A stretch of DNA of 64,000 nt. Source: Ensifer adhaerens (GTDB lineage: Bacteria; Pseudomonadota; Alphaproteobacteria; Rhizobiales; Rhizobiaceae). Position 1 is the stretch's first letter; every line of letters starts with the position of its first letter. The DNA lies in contig NZ_LAZS01000011.1 of NCBI RefSeq assembly GCF_002007205.1, positions 124,001 to 188,000 on the forward strand, in the 5' to 3' direction. Below the pieces are notes generated by a model. The model did no database searches. It was not told the origin of the DNA and saw nothing but the letters and a program-made list of their open reading frames with translations. Position numbers and translations under genes: made by a program. Shown piece by piece: positions 35,779 to 43,915 of this stretch.

Positions 35779-38139
35779 ATGAACCAAAGAAGTCTCCCCT
35801 TCAACAGTGTCGTACCGCGCAACGTGGAGGAGCCCGACGGCTTCATCGACCTTGACCGTCTTTTTTCGGTCGTCGTCCGCCGCGCCAGAATGGTCGGCCT
35901 GTTCGTGGCGCTCTTCATCGCGCTCGGTGTCGCCTACCTGATGTTCGCGACGCCGTTCTATACGTCGATGACGCAGATCCTGCTCGACGAGAACCTGTCG
36001 AAATTCGCCGAAGAACAGGCGCCGCCGCAAAACAGCGCCCTGCTCGACACCCAGATTGCGAGCGCCGTGGAAATCCTGAAGTCCGGCGAGCTCGCCCTGC
36101 GCGTCGTCGACAAGATGAACCTCGCCGATAACGACACGGTTCTCAATCCGCCGCGCTCGCCGTTCGACGTCGTCAAGGACGGGCTGAAGTCCGTCACGAG
36201 CATCTTCTCGAGCGGGCCGGAGATTTCAGAGGATATGGCGCGCAACGGACGGAGGCAGAAGGCGGCCGCGCTTTTGCAGCAGGGGCTTGCCGTCGAGCGC
36301 GTGACACGAAGCTCCGTCGTTTCGCTTGCCTATCGCTCCAGCGATCCGCAGCTGGCCGCCGGGATCGTCCGCACCTACGCCGACGCCTATCTCAACGACC
36401 AGCTCAACGCCAATTTCGAGGCGACGGAACGCGCTTCGGTCTGGCTGCAGGAGCGTCTCGCGGACCTTAGGCAGCGCACGCAGACCGCGTCGCTCGAAGT
36501 GGAGAAGTACCGCAGCGAAAACGGCCTGACGCTCGCCCGCGGCGAGCTCATGTCGGAGCAGCAACTGGCCGATCTCAACAGCCAGCTCATCATTGCCCAG
36601 GCCGATACCGCGAGCGCCTCGGCGCGCTACAAGCAGTTCCAGGCGATCGTCGAGCAGGGACCGGAGACGGCCGTCAAGAACGCGACGATTTCCGCCAAGG
36701 AAGGCGACAATTCGGTCATCCGCGAACTGCGCACCCGCTATCTCGCGGTCAGCAAGCGTGAACAGGAAGTTTCGCAGAGCTTTGGCGCCGACCATCCGCA
36801 GGCCGTGTCGCTGCGCAAGGAGAAAACCGATGTCGGCCGCCAGATCTTCCAGGAACTGCAGCAGCTGACGGCAAGCTACCGCAACGAGTACGAGGTGGCA
36901 CGCTCACGCGAGGCGTCGCTGCGTGAAAACATCGAAGGCACCACCGGCCGCAACGCGAACGCAAATCTCTCGCTCGTGCACCTGCGCGAACTGGAGCAAC
37001 GGGCGGCCGCGCTGAAGACGCTCTATGAAACCTATCTGAACCGCTACGAACAGGCCTCGCAGCAGCGCTCCTTCCCGATCGCCAAGGCGCGGGTGATTTC
37101 CAGCGCCGGCGTCCCGGCCTCGCCCTCGAGCCCGAAGAAGACGATGGTGCTCGCGCTTTCGGCGGTGCTCGGCCTCATGGCGGGCGGCGCGTTTGCCGCA
37201 TTCCAGGAATTTCGTGAGCGGACCTTCCGGCTGGAGGGCGACGTGCGTGCCATCCTCGGCCACCGGTCGTTCGGCTACATTCCATTGGTCGGCCCGCGTC
37301 AACCGGGAACGACGGACCTCGTTCGAGCCAAGCTGATGAAGAACAAGATGCCGCCACCGGTAACGCAAGGGGCTCCATCGTTCGAACGCCTCAGCCGCAT
37401 CGTGCTCGACGCACCCCGCTCGTCCTTCACGGAGACCTTCCGCAACGCCAAGCTCGCCTGCGACCGGATGCTGACCGGCAACGGCTCGCGCGTCATCGGC
37501 ATCGCGTCGGCGGTACCTGATGAAGGCAAGTCGATCATTGCGGCAAACTTCGCGGCCCTTCTCGCCGCAAGCGGCAAGAAGACCCTGCTGATCGATGCCG
37601 ACATCCGCAAGCCGGGCCTCAGCAAGATGATCAATCCGCCGCCGAAGGCGGGTCTGGTGGAAGCGCTGACCGGGCAGGCATCCTGGCCGGCGGGCATCAA
37701 GATCGACCAGCAGACGAAACTTGCGATCCTGCCGGTCGGCGGAGAAGCGGTGGGCGGAAACGGCCCTTATGACAGCCATGAACTGCTCGCCTCCCCCGCC
37801 ATGGCCGAGCTCATCGACAATGCCCGCAAGTCTTTCGACTATGTCGTCGTCGATCTCGCAGCATTGGCCCCGGTGGTCGACGGCAAGGCCTTTGCGCCGC
37901 TGGCGGACGGCTTCCTCTTTGTCGCGGAATGGGGACGGACGCCGTCGCGGCTGGTGCGGGAGCTGTTGCATGCGGAACCGCAGATCAATTCCAAGATCCT
38001 CGGCGTGATCCTCAACAAGACCGACATGCAGGAGCTGGCGAAATACAGCGACTTTGGCGGTACCGAGCATTATCGCCACCGTTATGAGAAGTACTACATC
38101 GAAAGTGCCGGCACACGCCGCAAGACCGAGGCCGCCTGA
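35779..38139 (+). CDS. exoP: Succinoglycan chain-length/export tyrosine autokinase (Wzc-like)
   Basis: The 786-residue protein matches ExoP in length. It has a Wzz domain flanked by membrane helices (about 37-57 and 454-474), a long periplasmic coiled-coil region between them, and a cytosolic BY-kinase domain. Walker A (PDEGKS) lies near residue 581 and Walker A' (LLIDADIRKPGL) near 606. The tail is tyrosine-rich (KYSDFGGTEHYRHRYEKYY). ExoP controls the ratio of high to low molecular weight succinoglycan and drives export with ExoQ and ExoT. It is the last gene of the exo run. Confidence 0.95.
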   Translation: MNQRSLPFNSVVPRNVEEPDGFIDLDRLFSVVVRRARMVGLFVALFIALGVAYLMFATPFYTSMTQILLDENLSKFAEEQAPPQNSALLDTQIASAVEILKSGELALRVVDKMNLADNDTVLNPPRSPFDVVKDGLKSVTSIFSSGPEISEDMARNGRRQKAAALLQQGLAVERVTRSSVVSLAYRSSDPQLAAGIVRTYADAYLNDQLNANFEATERASVWLQERLADLRQRTQTASLEVEKYRSENGLTLARGELMSEQQLADLNSQLIIAQADTASASARYKQFQAIVEQGPETAVKNATISAKEGDNSVIRELRTRYLAVSKREQEVSQSFGADHPQAVSLRKEKTDVGRQIFQELQQLTASYRNEYEVARSREASLRENIEGTTGRNANANLSLVHLRELEQRAAALKTLYETYLNRYEQASQQRSFPIAKARVISSAGVPASPSSPKKTMVLALSAVLGLMAGGAFAAFQEFRERTFRLEGDVRAILGHRSFGYIPLVGPRQPGTTDLVRAKLMKNKMPPPVTQGAPSFERLSRIVLDAPRSSFTETFRNAKLACDRMLTGNGSRVIGIASAVPDEGKSIIAANFAALLAASGKKTLLIDADIRKPGLSKMINPPPKAGLVEALTGQASWPAGIKIDQQTKLAILPVGGEAVGGNGPYDSHELLASPAMAELIDNARKSFDYVVVDLAALAPVVDGKAFAPLADGFLFVAEWGRTPSRLVRELLHAEPQINSKILGVILNKTDMQELAKYSDFGGTEHYRHRYEKYYIESAGTRRKTEAA

Positions 38140-38167
38140 CAGGGCGCGCCTCGTTTCGACTTGTCGC

Positions 38168-39622
38168 TCAGTCCCTCCAGAACAGCGGTGTCAGGATGAC
38201 CAGGACGGTCAGGATTTCCAAACGGCCGAGCAGCATCATGAGTGACAGGAGATAGAGCGCCGGGTCGGTCAGCGTCGAGAAGTTGCCGGCCGGCCCGATG
38301 ATCGGGCCGAGCCCGGCGCCGACGTTGGAAAGCGCCGTTGCGACTGCCGATACCGCCGTGACGAGATCATAGCCCATGGCCCCCATCGCCAGGCTGCCGA
38401 AAGCCCAAATGAACATGTAGGCCGTGAAAAACATGAACACGGTGCGTTGCACGTCGATATCGACGAGGGTCTTGCCATAACGCACGGTGTGGACCGCGTT
38501 GGGGTAGATCAACTTGAAGAGCCCGGCCCGGATCGAATTGAAGATGATGATGAAGCGATAGGCCTTCATGCCGCCTGCCGTGGAGCCGGAACAGCCGCCC
38601 ATGAAGGTGGCGGCAAAGGCAAGTGCGACGATGAACTCACCCCAGAGCATGTAATCGTCGCTGGCAAAGCCGGTCGTCGACAGGATGGAGGAGACGGTGA
38701 AGAAGCCATGCGCCAACGCCTCGTTGGCAGTGACCCCGTTGACGATCCGCTGATAGAGGCTTGCGGCGAGCGCAAGTGCCGTCAGATAGGACAGAAAGAC
38801 GATGATCTGCGGATCCTTCAGCGTGTCGAGCCGCCCGCGAACGATGAAGAGGATGAGCACCGAAAACGGCAGACTGCTCAGCGTCATGAAGAAGGTTGCG
38901 ACCCAGAGGATCGGCAGGCTCTTGAAGTAGCCGAGCGAGGCGTCATGGGTGGAGAAGCCACCGGTCGCGACCGTTGACATCGCATGGTTGATGGCGTCGA
39001 AGCGGCTCATGCCGAGATAGGAATAGATGATCGTGCACGTCACCGTCATCACGACGTAGATGAGGATGAAGGCGCGGGTGAAGGTGACGATGCGGGCGAA
39101 GGGCTTCTCGGTGGTGTCCGAGGACTCCATCTTGAAGAAAGACATGCCGCCGACCCTGAGATAGGGCATGACGAAGAGCCCGAGCGCGACGATCCCGATA
39201 CCGCCGAGCCAGTGCAGAACCGAACGCCAGAGAAGAATGCCCGGGGGCGCGTGGTCGAGGCCGCTGATGACGGTCGACCCGGTCGTCGTGATGCCGGAAA
39301 CCGATTCGAAGAAGGCCTTGGCGAAATCGAGCTTCAGCGACGACAGCCAGAAGGGCATGGCGCCGACGAGAGAGACGACGATCCAGAGAAGGTTTACGAC
39401 GAGGAAGCCCATCTTGCGGTTGAACAGCGGCGCGCCGCCCTGCGTGGCAGCGATTGCCAGAAGCGACAGCCCTCCGGTCACGAAGGCCGAACCGGCGAAC
39501 ACTCTCCAGTTGGGATGGCCATAGAACAGATCGACGGCTGCCGGGAGCAGCATCGCCAGCGACAGATAGAACGCGGCCTTCGCGGCGATATTGATCGCGG
39601 TCTGGTAGAGGGGTGCATGCAA
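38168..39622 (-). CDS. trkH: TrkH-type potassium transporter membrane subunit
   Basis: The 484-residue protein has the four pseudo-repeated P-loop signatures of the Trk/Ktr family: GITTTGST, STVATGGFST, ILSTTGFAS and LSNVGAGLGP. About ten to twelve helices are present. It should take up potassium across the inner membrane together with the NAD-binding TrkA protein, whose gene is not in the window. The gene converges with exoP 28 bases away and stands between the two polysaccharide loci. No link to polysaccharide synthesis is evident beyond location. Confidence 0.93.
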   Translation of the reverse strand: MHAPLYQTAINIAAKAAFYLSLAMLLPAAVDLFYGHPNWRVFAGSAFVTGGLSLLAIAATQGGAPLFNRKMGFLVVNLLWIVVSLVGAMPFWLSSLKLDFAKAFFESVSGITTTGSTVISGLDHAPPGILLWRSVLHWLGGIGIVALGLFVMPYLRVGGMSFFKMESSDTTEKPFARIVTFTRAFILIYVVMTVTCTIIYSYLGMSRFDAINHAMSTVATGGFSTHDASLGYFKSLPILWVATFFMTLSSLPFSVLILFIVRGRLDTLKDPQIIVFLSYLTALALAASLYQRIVNGVTANEALAHGFFTVSSILSTTGFASDDYMLWGEFIVALAFAATFMGGCSGSTAGGMKAYRFIIIFNSIRAGLFKLIYPNAVHTVRYGKTLVDIDVQRTVFMFFTAYMFIWAFGSLAMGAMGYDLVTAVSAVATALSNVGAGLGPIIGPAGNFSTLTDPALYLLSLMMLLGRLEILTVLVILTPLFWRD

Positions 39623-39976
39623 CGGTCGATCGCCTCAGCGCTTTGTCCAGGACCGAATCGGTCATCGGGATTTGCGCCATTCAACCTCAAAGGCGGGCGA
39701 TTTGCACCGGCTTGGGGGTGAGAACCGTTCGGCAGGCGACGATCGGTCCTCGTATTTTCGCCGATTTGTCCACCGGACAACCCAAAGAGACTACAGGCGC
39801 CTCCGGTAAATACCGGGTGAGACGCGTCAATCGCTTGCTGCACCGCGGCATTTTGCCCTTTCAAATCTAACGCACGAAAAGATCACAGCTTTTGGGCGCG
39901 GCAATTCATCACCTTGACTTATTTGCGCGTGTAAAGCCTGTTTCATCCGTTCCACATGCAACCTTGAGCACCACCG
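39623..39976. other. Divergent intergenic region between trkH and a small HTH-like gene
   Basis: About 350 bases with no supported gene. It must contain the promoters of trkH (minus) and of the small protein at 39977 (plus). A TTGACT hexamer at 39914-39919 could be a -35 element of the latter, but no good -10 was seen. No dyad symmetry was noticed. Confidence 0.4.
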
Positions 39977-40219
39977 ATGACCCCCGCCCGTTTCACCCAA
40001 TGCCTTCTCGTTCTCCGTTGGACGCCGATCAATCTGGCAAGCGCGCTCCACTGCAACCTGGCGTGGATCGAGGCGATGGAGACGGGTGAAGAAAAGGTTC
40101 CAGACGAGCTGGCGACCTGGCTCGAAACGCTGGCCCGGACCCACGAGGAACTTGGCATTCCCGTCACCTACCGCGGCAAGGGTTTGGAACCCGCGACAAG
40201 CCGCGCGACCCGGCGCTGA
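39977..40219 (+). CDS. Small HTH-like hypothetical protein
   Basis: The 80-residue protein (starting MTPARFTQCLLVLRWTPINL) contains a helix-turn-helix-like stretch (LASALHCNLAWIEAMETGEE followed by PDELATWLETLARTH), reminiscent of short XRE-type DNA-binding proteins found in rhizobia. The codon usage looks normal for the window. It lies 47 bases upstream of the convergent end of wgaF. I do not recognise the family with certainty and no target is evident. Confidence 0.6.
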   Translation: MTPARFTQCLLVLRWTPINLASALHCNLAWIEAMETGEEKVPDELATWLETLARTHEELGIPVTYRGKGLEPATSRATRR

Positions 40220-40245
40220 TCCGGCACGGAACGCACGGGCGTTGC

Positions 40246-40268
40246 GACGCCGCGCCCGGCGTGGCGTC
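40246..40268. terminator. Hairpin between the small HTH-like gene and wgaF
   Basis: GACGCC (40246-40251) pairs with GGCGTC (40263-40268), with further pairing of CGCC with GGCG inside. It overlaps the last codon of wgaF on the minus strand and lies 27 bases after the HTH-like gene stop. It probably serves both convergent genes. Confidence 0.5.
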
Positions 40269-41412
40269 AATCGTCGCTGGCCGGTTCTATTGCGAGCGCG
40301 CCGGCCGGGCTGAGCTTGCCGCAGCGCCACAGCCGGTAATTTTTCTCGGTGTCCCAGTCGTAATAGTAGGCCGCGTCCAGTCGCTTCTCTTTTGAAAACT
40401 GCTCGAAGACGGCCCGCATGGCCGTCATCGCGTCTTCGCGTTCACGATCGTCGACGGGGCAGCTCTGCGCCCTGTTACCGATCCCCCACTCCGTCACCCA
40501 GCAGGGCCGCCCCTGATCGGCGGGCTCGCAGAATTCGAGAAGCTTGGTGGCCACCGACCGGATCGCCTTTGGATCCTTGCGGGCGGGATAGATGTGGATG
40601 CCATAGGCATCGACGTATTTGTCCATGCCCTTTGTCTTCAGAAGCGCAATCACCTCGGCCGGGTCCAGACGCTCCATGCCCTCCCGGTCCGCTTGCTTGG
40701 CGCCCATGTCGGCGAGCCCGGCGGAGATGATGACCGCATCACGGCTCGCGCTTTGCTGCACTTCTTCGCGCGTGATCCGGAGCGCATCGACATACTTATC
40801 CAGGCCCTTGTCGAACGCGGCGGGGTTCTTGAGATCGGTGACGCTGCGTGGCGTCGGCTCGCCGGGTTTCTCGTAGACGGCGAGGTCGCCGTTATAGCCT
40901 GCGAGGTTGATCTCGTTCCCGGGTTCCACCGCATCCAGACGGATGCCAAGCGCGTCCATGCGCTCCAGCGCCGCCTTGAGCCCGGCGCGATAGCGGTCGA
41001 GGTCGAGGTCCGACAGCCGATGGATATCCCAGATGCGGCCGTAGCCGGTGCGGGGCCGCACCGTGTCGGCATAATAGCTTTTGTTCGACAGTTGGATTTC
41101 GAGCAGGATCCGCAGCCCGAGCCGGTTGGCGATCTCCAGCGCGTCGATGCTCTTGTCGACGGGACGCGACAGCGAGAGCCGCACATGCGTGGCGCCGCTG
41201 TCGGCAATTTCCTGAAGGATGCGCTCCTGTTCGGCAGGCTTCAGCCAGGCCAGATTGAGCCGGTTGACGCCGAAACGCGCAACCGCAGCCTCGCTCGCGA
41301 GGGCAGAAGCACCATGCGAAAACGTCGCCCAGGAGACCAGGGCGGCAAGGAGCAGCGCCCAGGGCGCTGCTCGTCTCGCGCAGGGATTAAATGCCAACCT
41401 GTTTAAGCGCAC
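40267..41412 (-). CDS. wgaF: Putative secreted glycoside hydrolase-like protein of the galactoglucan locus
   Basis: The product of about 381 residues has a hydrophobic signal-like segment (APWALLLAALVSWATFSHGA). It then looks like a TIM-barrel glycosidase of clan GH-A: VRLSLSRPVDKSIDALEIAN, a putative acid/base in VEPGNEINLAGYNGD (the NE pair), YGIHIYPA, and a putative nucleophile in CWVTEWGIGN. By order it corresponds to ExpA6 of S. meliloti. A glycanase acting on the nascent or secreted polymer, parallel to ExoK, is an inference. The start is unsure: GTG at 41412, TTG at 41397 or a further upstream codon. It overlaps the 3' end of wgaE by about 26 bases at the chosen start. It is the last gene of the operon here. 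Confidence 0.8.
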   Translation of the reverse strand: MRLNRLAFNPCARRAAPWALLLAALVSWATFSHGASALASEAAVARFGVNRLNLAWLKPAEQERILQEIADSGATHVRLSLSRPVDKSIDALEIANRLGLRILLEIQLSNKSYYADTVRPRTGYGRIWDIHRLSDLDLDRYRAGLKAALERMDALGIRLDAVEPGNEINLAGYNGDLAVYEKPGEPTPRSVTDLKNPAAFDKGLDKYVDALRITREEVQQSASRDAVIISAGLADMGAKQADREGMERLDPAEVIALLKTKGMDKYVDAYGIHIYPARKDPKAIRSVATKLLEFCEPADQGRPCWVTEWGIGNRAQSCPVDDREREDAMTAMRAVFEQFSKEKRLDAAYYYDWDTEKNYRLWRCGKLSPAGALAIEPASDD

Positions 41413-42559
41413 TTTGGAAGTTCGCCTCGCAAGCCGAATACCGGTCGACAACCGCCTGGGCGTCGATCTTCGACAGGAAGTTGGCAAGATGCGCCTTCTT
41501 GTTTGCCTCGCGGTTCCACACACCCGCTTCGATATAGGGGAAGCCGATAAATTCGAGCATCTCGCGCATGCGGTCGTCGACAGCGATCATCAGCGAGGGC
41601 GTTCCCGCCTGCATGCCGATGACGCAGCCATGGAACCGCCTGCCGATGCACAGGTCTCGCGCCGATGACCAGGCGCGCCACTGGTTCGTGTCGAAGAATA
41701 CCACCAGTTCGTTCTGGCGCTGCCACTTCTCCTGGTGCTTGTATTCGGTCTTGCCGGTAATGCGGCCGCTGGAGCGATCATAGACCGTCTCGTTGTCATC
41801 CACCGGCAGCGTCAGGTTATAATGAACGATCTCGTCCTGGATCACGTAGCTGGCCACGCTCTCCGGCTTCAGAAGCGCGTGGGCATCGACGATGGTATCG
41901 GCAACGCTGCCCAGATAGCCGCCGAGCGCGAGTTTCTGGGCCGACGCCAGATCGGCATTGGCAAGCGACGTGAGCGACCGCCGCATCTCGTTCGGCGCGA
42001 AGAAGAGCGAGGGGCAGCCGGTCGGCTTGACAAACTTCATGCCCTCCGCGCGCAGGAACTCGGCGGTGAAGTAGCCGCGGGTCAGGAAGAAGCTTTCCTT
42101 CTGCTTCAGCACCTCGAGGAAGCGCAGCGTGCCAGCCGGCAGGTTGTCCTTCAGCCCTTCACGCTTCTGGATACCGATGCCCATCACCAGCACCGGCATC
42201 TTCAGCTTCTCGAACACATCGGCTTCCAGATCCGCCGAATAGCCCGGACGCAACAGGTTTGCCGAGGCGAACACGCACATGTCGAACTCCTTGTTCAGGA
42301 CCTCGTAGACGTCGTTGGCGCCGCGGCTGTTGACCAGGTGCCAGAAGGGCACGTAGGTCACGTCATGTCCGCGCAAGGCGTAGGCTGCCCCTTCACCGAT
42401 CAGGTAGTTGCCGGTGTTGGCGATCTTCTTGACCTGATCGACCAGATCCTTCTTGCTTCTGATTTCATCGAAGTACGGCTTGTGATGAACCGTCGCACCG
42501 GAAACACGCGAGACGGTACGCTGGAGATAAGAGGGGATTCCGGTGAGCAGGATACGCAT
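41387..42559 (-). CDS. wgaE: Polysaccharide pyruvyl transferase-like protein (paralogue 2)
   Basis: The 390-residue protein starts MRILLTGIPSYLQRTV and shows the pyruvyl transferase family pattern: NTGNYLIGEGAAYALRG, VLVMGIGIQKREGL, FFLTRGYFTAEFLRAEGM and CIGRRFHGCVIGMQAGTPSL, which carries the conserved histidine. It matches ExpA5 by position. Galactoglucan carries a pyruvyl ketal on galactose, so a pyruvyltransferase role is plausible for this protein, its paralogue, or both. The start at 42559 has AGGT 7 bases upstream; the longer open frame is unsupported. It lies 139 bases downstream of wgaD. Confidence 0.87.
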   Translation of the reverse strand: MRILLTGIPSYLQRTVSRVSGATVHHKPYFDEIRSKKDLVDQVKKIANTGNYLIGEGAAYALRGHDVTYVPFWHLVNSRGANDVYEVLNKEFDMCVFASANLLRPGYSADLEADVFEKLKMPVLVMGIGIQKREGLKDNLPAGTLRFLEVLKQKESFFLTRGYFTAEFLRAEGMKFVKPTGCPSLFFAPNEMRRSLTSLANADLASAQKLALGGYLGSVADTIVDAHALLKPESVASYVIQDEIVHYNLTLPVDDNETVYDRSSGRITGKTEYKHQEKWQRQNELVVFFDTNQWRAWSSARDLCIGRRFHGCVIGMQAGTPSLMIAVDDRMREMLEFIGFPYIEAGVWNREANKKAHLANFLSKIDAQAVVDRYSACEANFQSALKQVGI

Positions 42560-42698
42560 CGATACACCTGGTTTGTGGACTGGCCGACAGAGTTGACGAG
42601 AACGGGGGCGGCAGCTGGAAGCGGGTTTGCAACCCTCGCCACGCCGCCCGAACATCATGAATTGAGCGCCTCGGGCAACGCGCCCGAGGCGTAAGCGA

Positions 42699-43877
42699 TT
42701 AGAGGCCGATGCCGATTTCGCGCAGCACCGTGCGGAAATTGCGCTCGCGGTCGGAATAACGATCCACCAGTTCCGACGCGTTCAACCCGGCCAGATGGCT
42801 GGCGACGAATTCCGCGCGGTTTTCCGCCTTTTCGAGCTCCTGGACGTCGACCGACGGCAGGCCGGTAAAGCCCAGCATTTCGCGCATGCGGTCGTCGACA
42901 GCCACCATCAGGCTCGGCACCCCCGCCTGCATGGCGATGATGGAGCCGTGGAAACGACGGCCGAAGTTGAAGTCCATGTGCGAGGCCCAGGCGCGCCACT
43001 GGTTGGTATCGAAGAAGGTGCGCACGTCGAACGGCACCTTCTGGCGCTCAGCGCCCGGAAAGGCGAGATCGCCGAGCATCTTGCCCGAGCAGGAATCGAA
43101 AACCCTGCCGTCGGCATCGGGCTCGACCTTCATGTCGAAGTGCAGGAATTCGTCCTGGATGACATATTGCGGCTTCGCTCCCTCGGGGTTCAGCGCGATG
43201 GCATCAACGATGCAATCGTGATTGGCGCCGAGGTAGCCCGAGAAGATCGTCTTGGCCTGACCGATCTTGACATCAGGCAGCTTCTTCATCGAGGCGCGCA
43301 TGTTGTTCGGCGCGAAATAGACTGAGGGGCAACCGGTTGGCCGGACGTACTTGAAGCCCTGGTCCTTGAGGTAGCCAGCCGTCTCATAGCCGCGGGTGAG
43401 GAAATAGTGCTCGCGGTCCTTGAGAACATCGAGCAGACGCTTCGTTCCCTCGGGCAGGCCGGTTTCCAGATCCTTGCGGTTCTGGTGGCCGATGCCGAGC
43501 ATGACGATCGGCATATTGAGCTTGCTGAGCACATCGGCTTCGGCGTCCGCAGAAAGCCCCTTGCGCAGAAGATTCGCGCAGGTGAAGACGCAGATGTCGA
43601 AGTTGTTGTTGAACTCGTCGAAACCCGTGCCGTTCTTATGGGCGTTGTAGAGGTGCCAGAACGGGATCTGCTTGGCATGCGGGGCAATGGCGCGCAGGGC
43701 CCCCTCACCGATCAGATAGTTGCCGGTGTTGCTGATGTTGCGAAGCTCCTGAAGAAACTCGTCCTTGGTTTCGGGCTGTTTCTGCCGTTCCGAATAGGAA
43801 ACCGACAGGCCATTCGCGCCGTTTGCGAGGCGCGTGTAATGACCAGGAATGCCCGTCAGGAGGATTCTTGGACGCAT
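42699..43877 (-). CDS. wgaD: Polysaccharide pyruvyl transferase-like protein (paralogue 1)
   Basis: The 392-residue protein (MRPRILLTGIPGHYTRLANG) is a clear paralogue of WgaE. Shared blocks include RILLTGIP, NTGNYLIGEGA, PFWHL, FDTNQWRAW, GRRFHG and AVDDRMREML. It matches ExpA4 by position. The NFGRRFHGSIIAMQAGVPSL segment holds the conserved histidine of the pyruvyl transferase family. It lies 38 bases downstream of wgaB and is probably co-transcribed. One of the pair may add the ketal while the other has a different acceptor or a structural role; the sequence does not decide this. Confidence 0.87.
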   Translation of the reverse strand: MRPRILLTGIPGHYTRLANGANGLSVSYSERQKQPETKDEFLQELRNISNTGNYLIGEGALRAIAPHAKQIPFWHLYNAHKNGTGFDEFNNNFDICVFTCANLLRKGLSADAEADVLSKLNMPIVMLGIGHQNRKDLETGLPEGTKRLLDVLKDREHYFLTRGYETAGYLKDQGFKYVRPTGCPSVYFAPNNMRASMKKLPDVKIGQAKTIFSGYLGANHDCIVDAIALNPEGAKPQYVIQDEFLHFDMKVEPDADGRVFDSCSGKMLGDLAFPGAERQKVPFDVRTFFDTNQWRAWASHMDFNFGRRFHGSIIAMQAGVPSLMVAVDDRMREMLGFTGLPSVDVQELEKAENRAEFVASHLAGLNASELVDRYSDRERNFRTVLREIGIGL

Positions 43878-43915
43878 GCGTAAGTCCCTTCTCTTTGAAA
43901 AGTCGTCCGGGTCGT

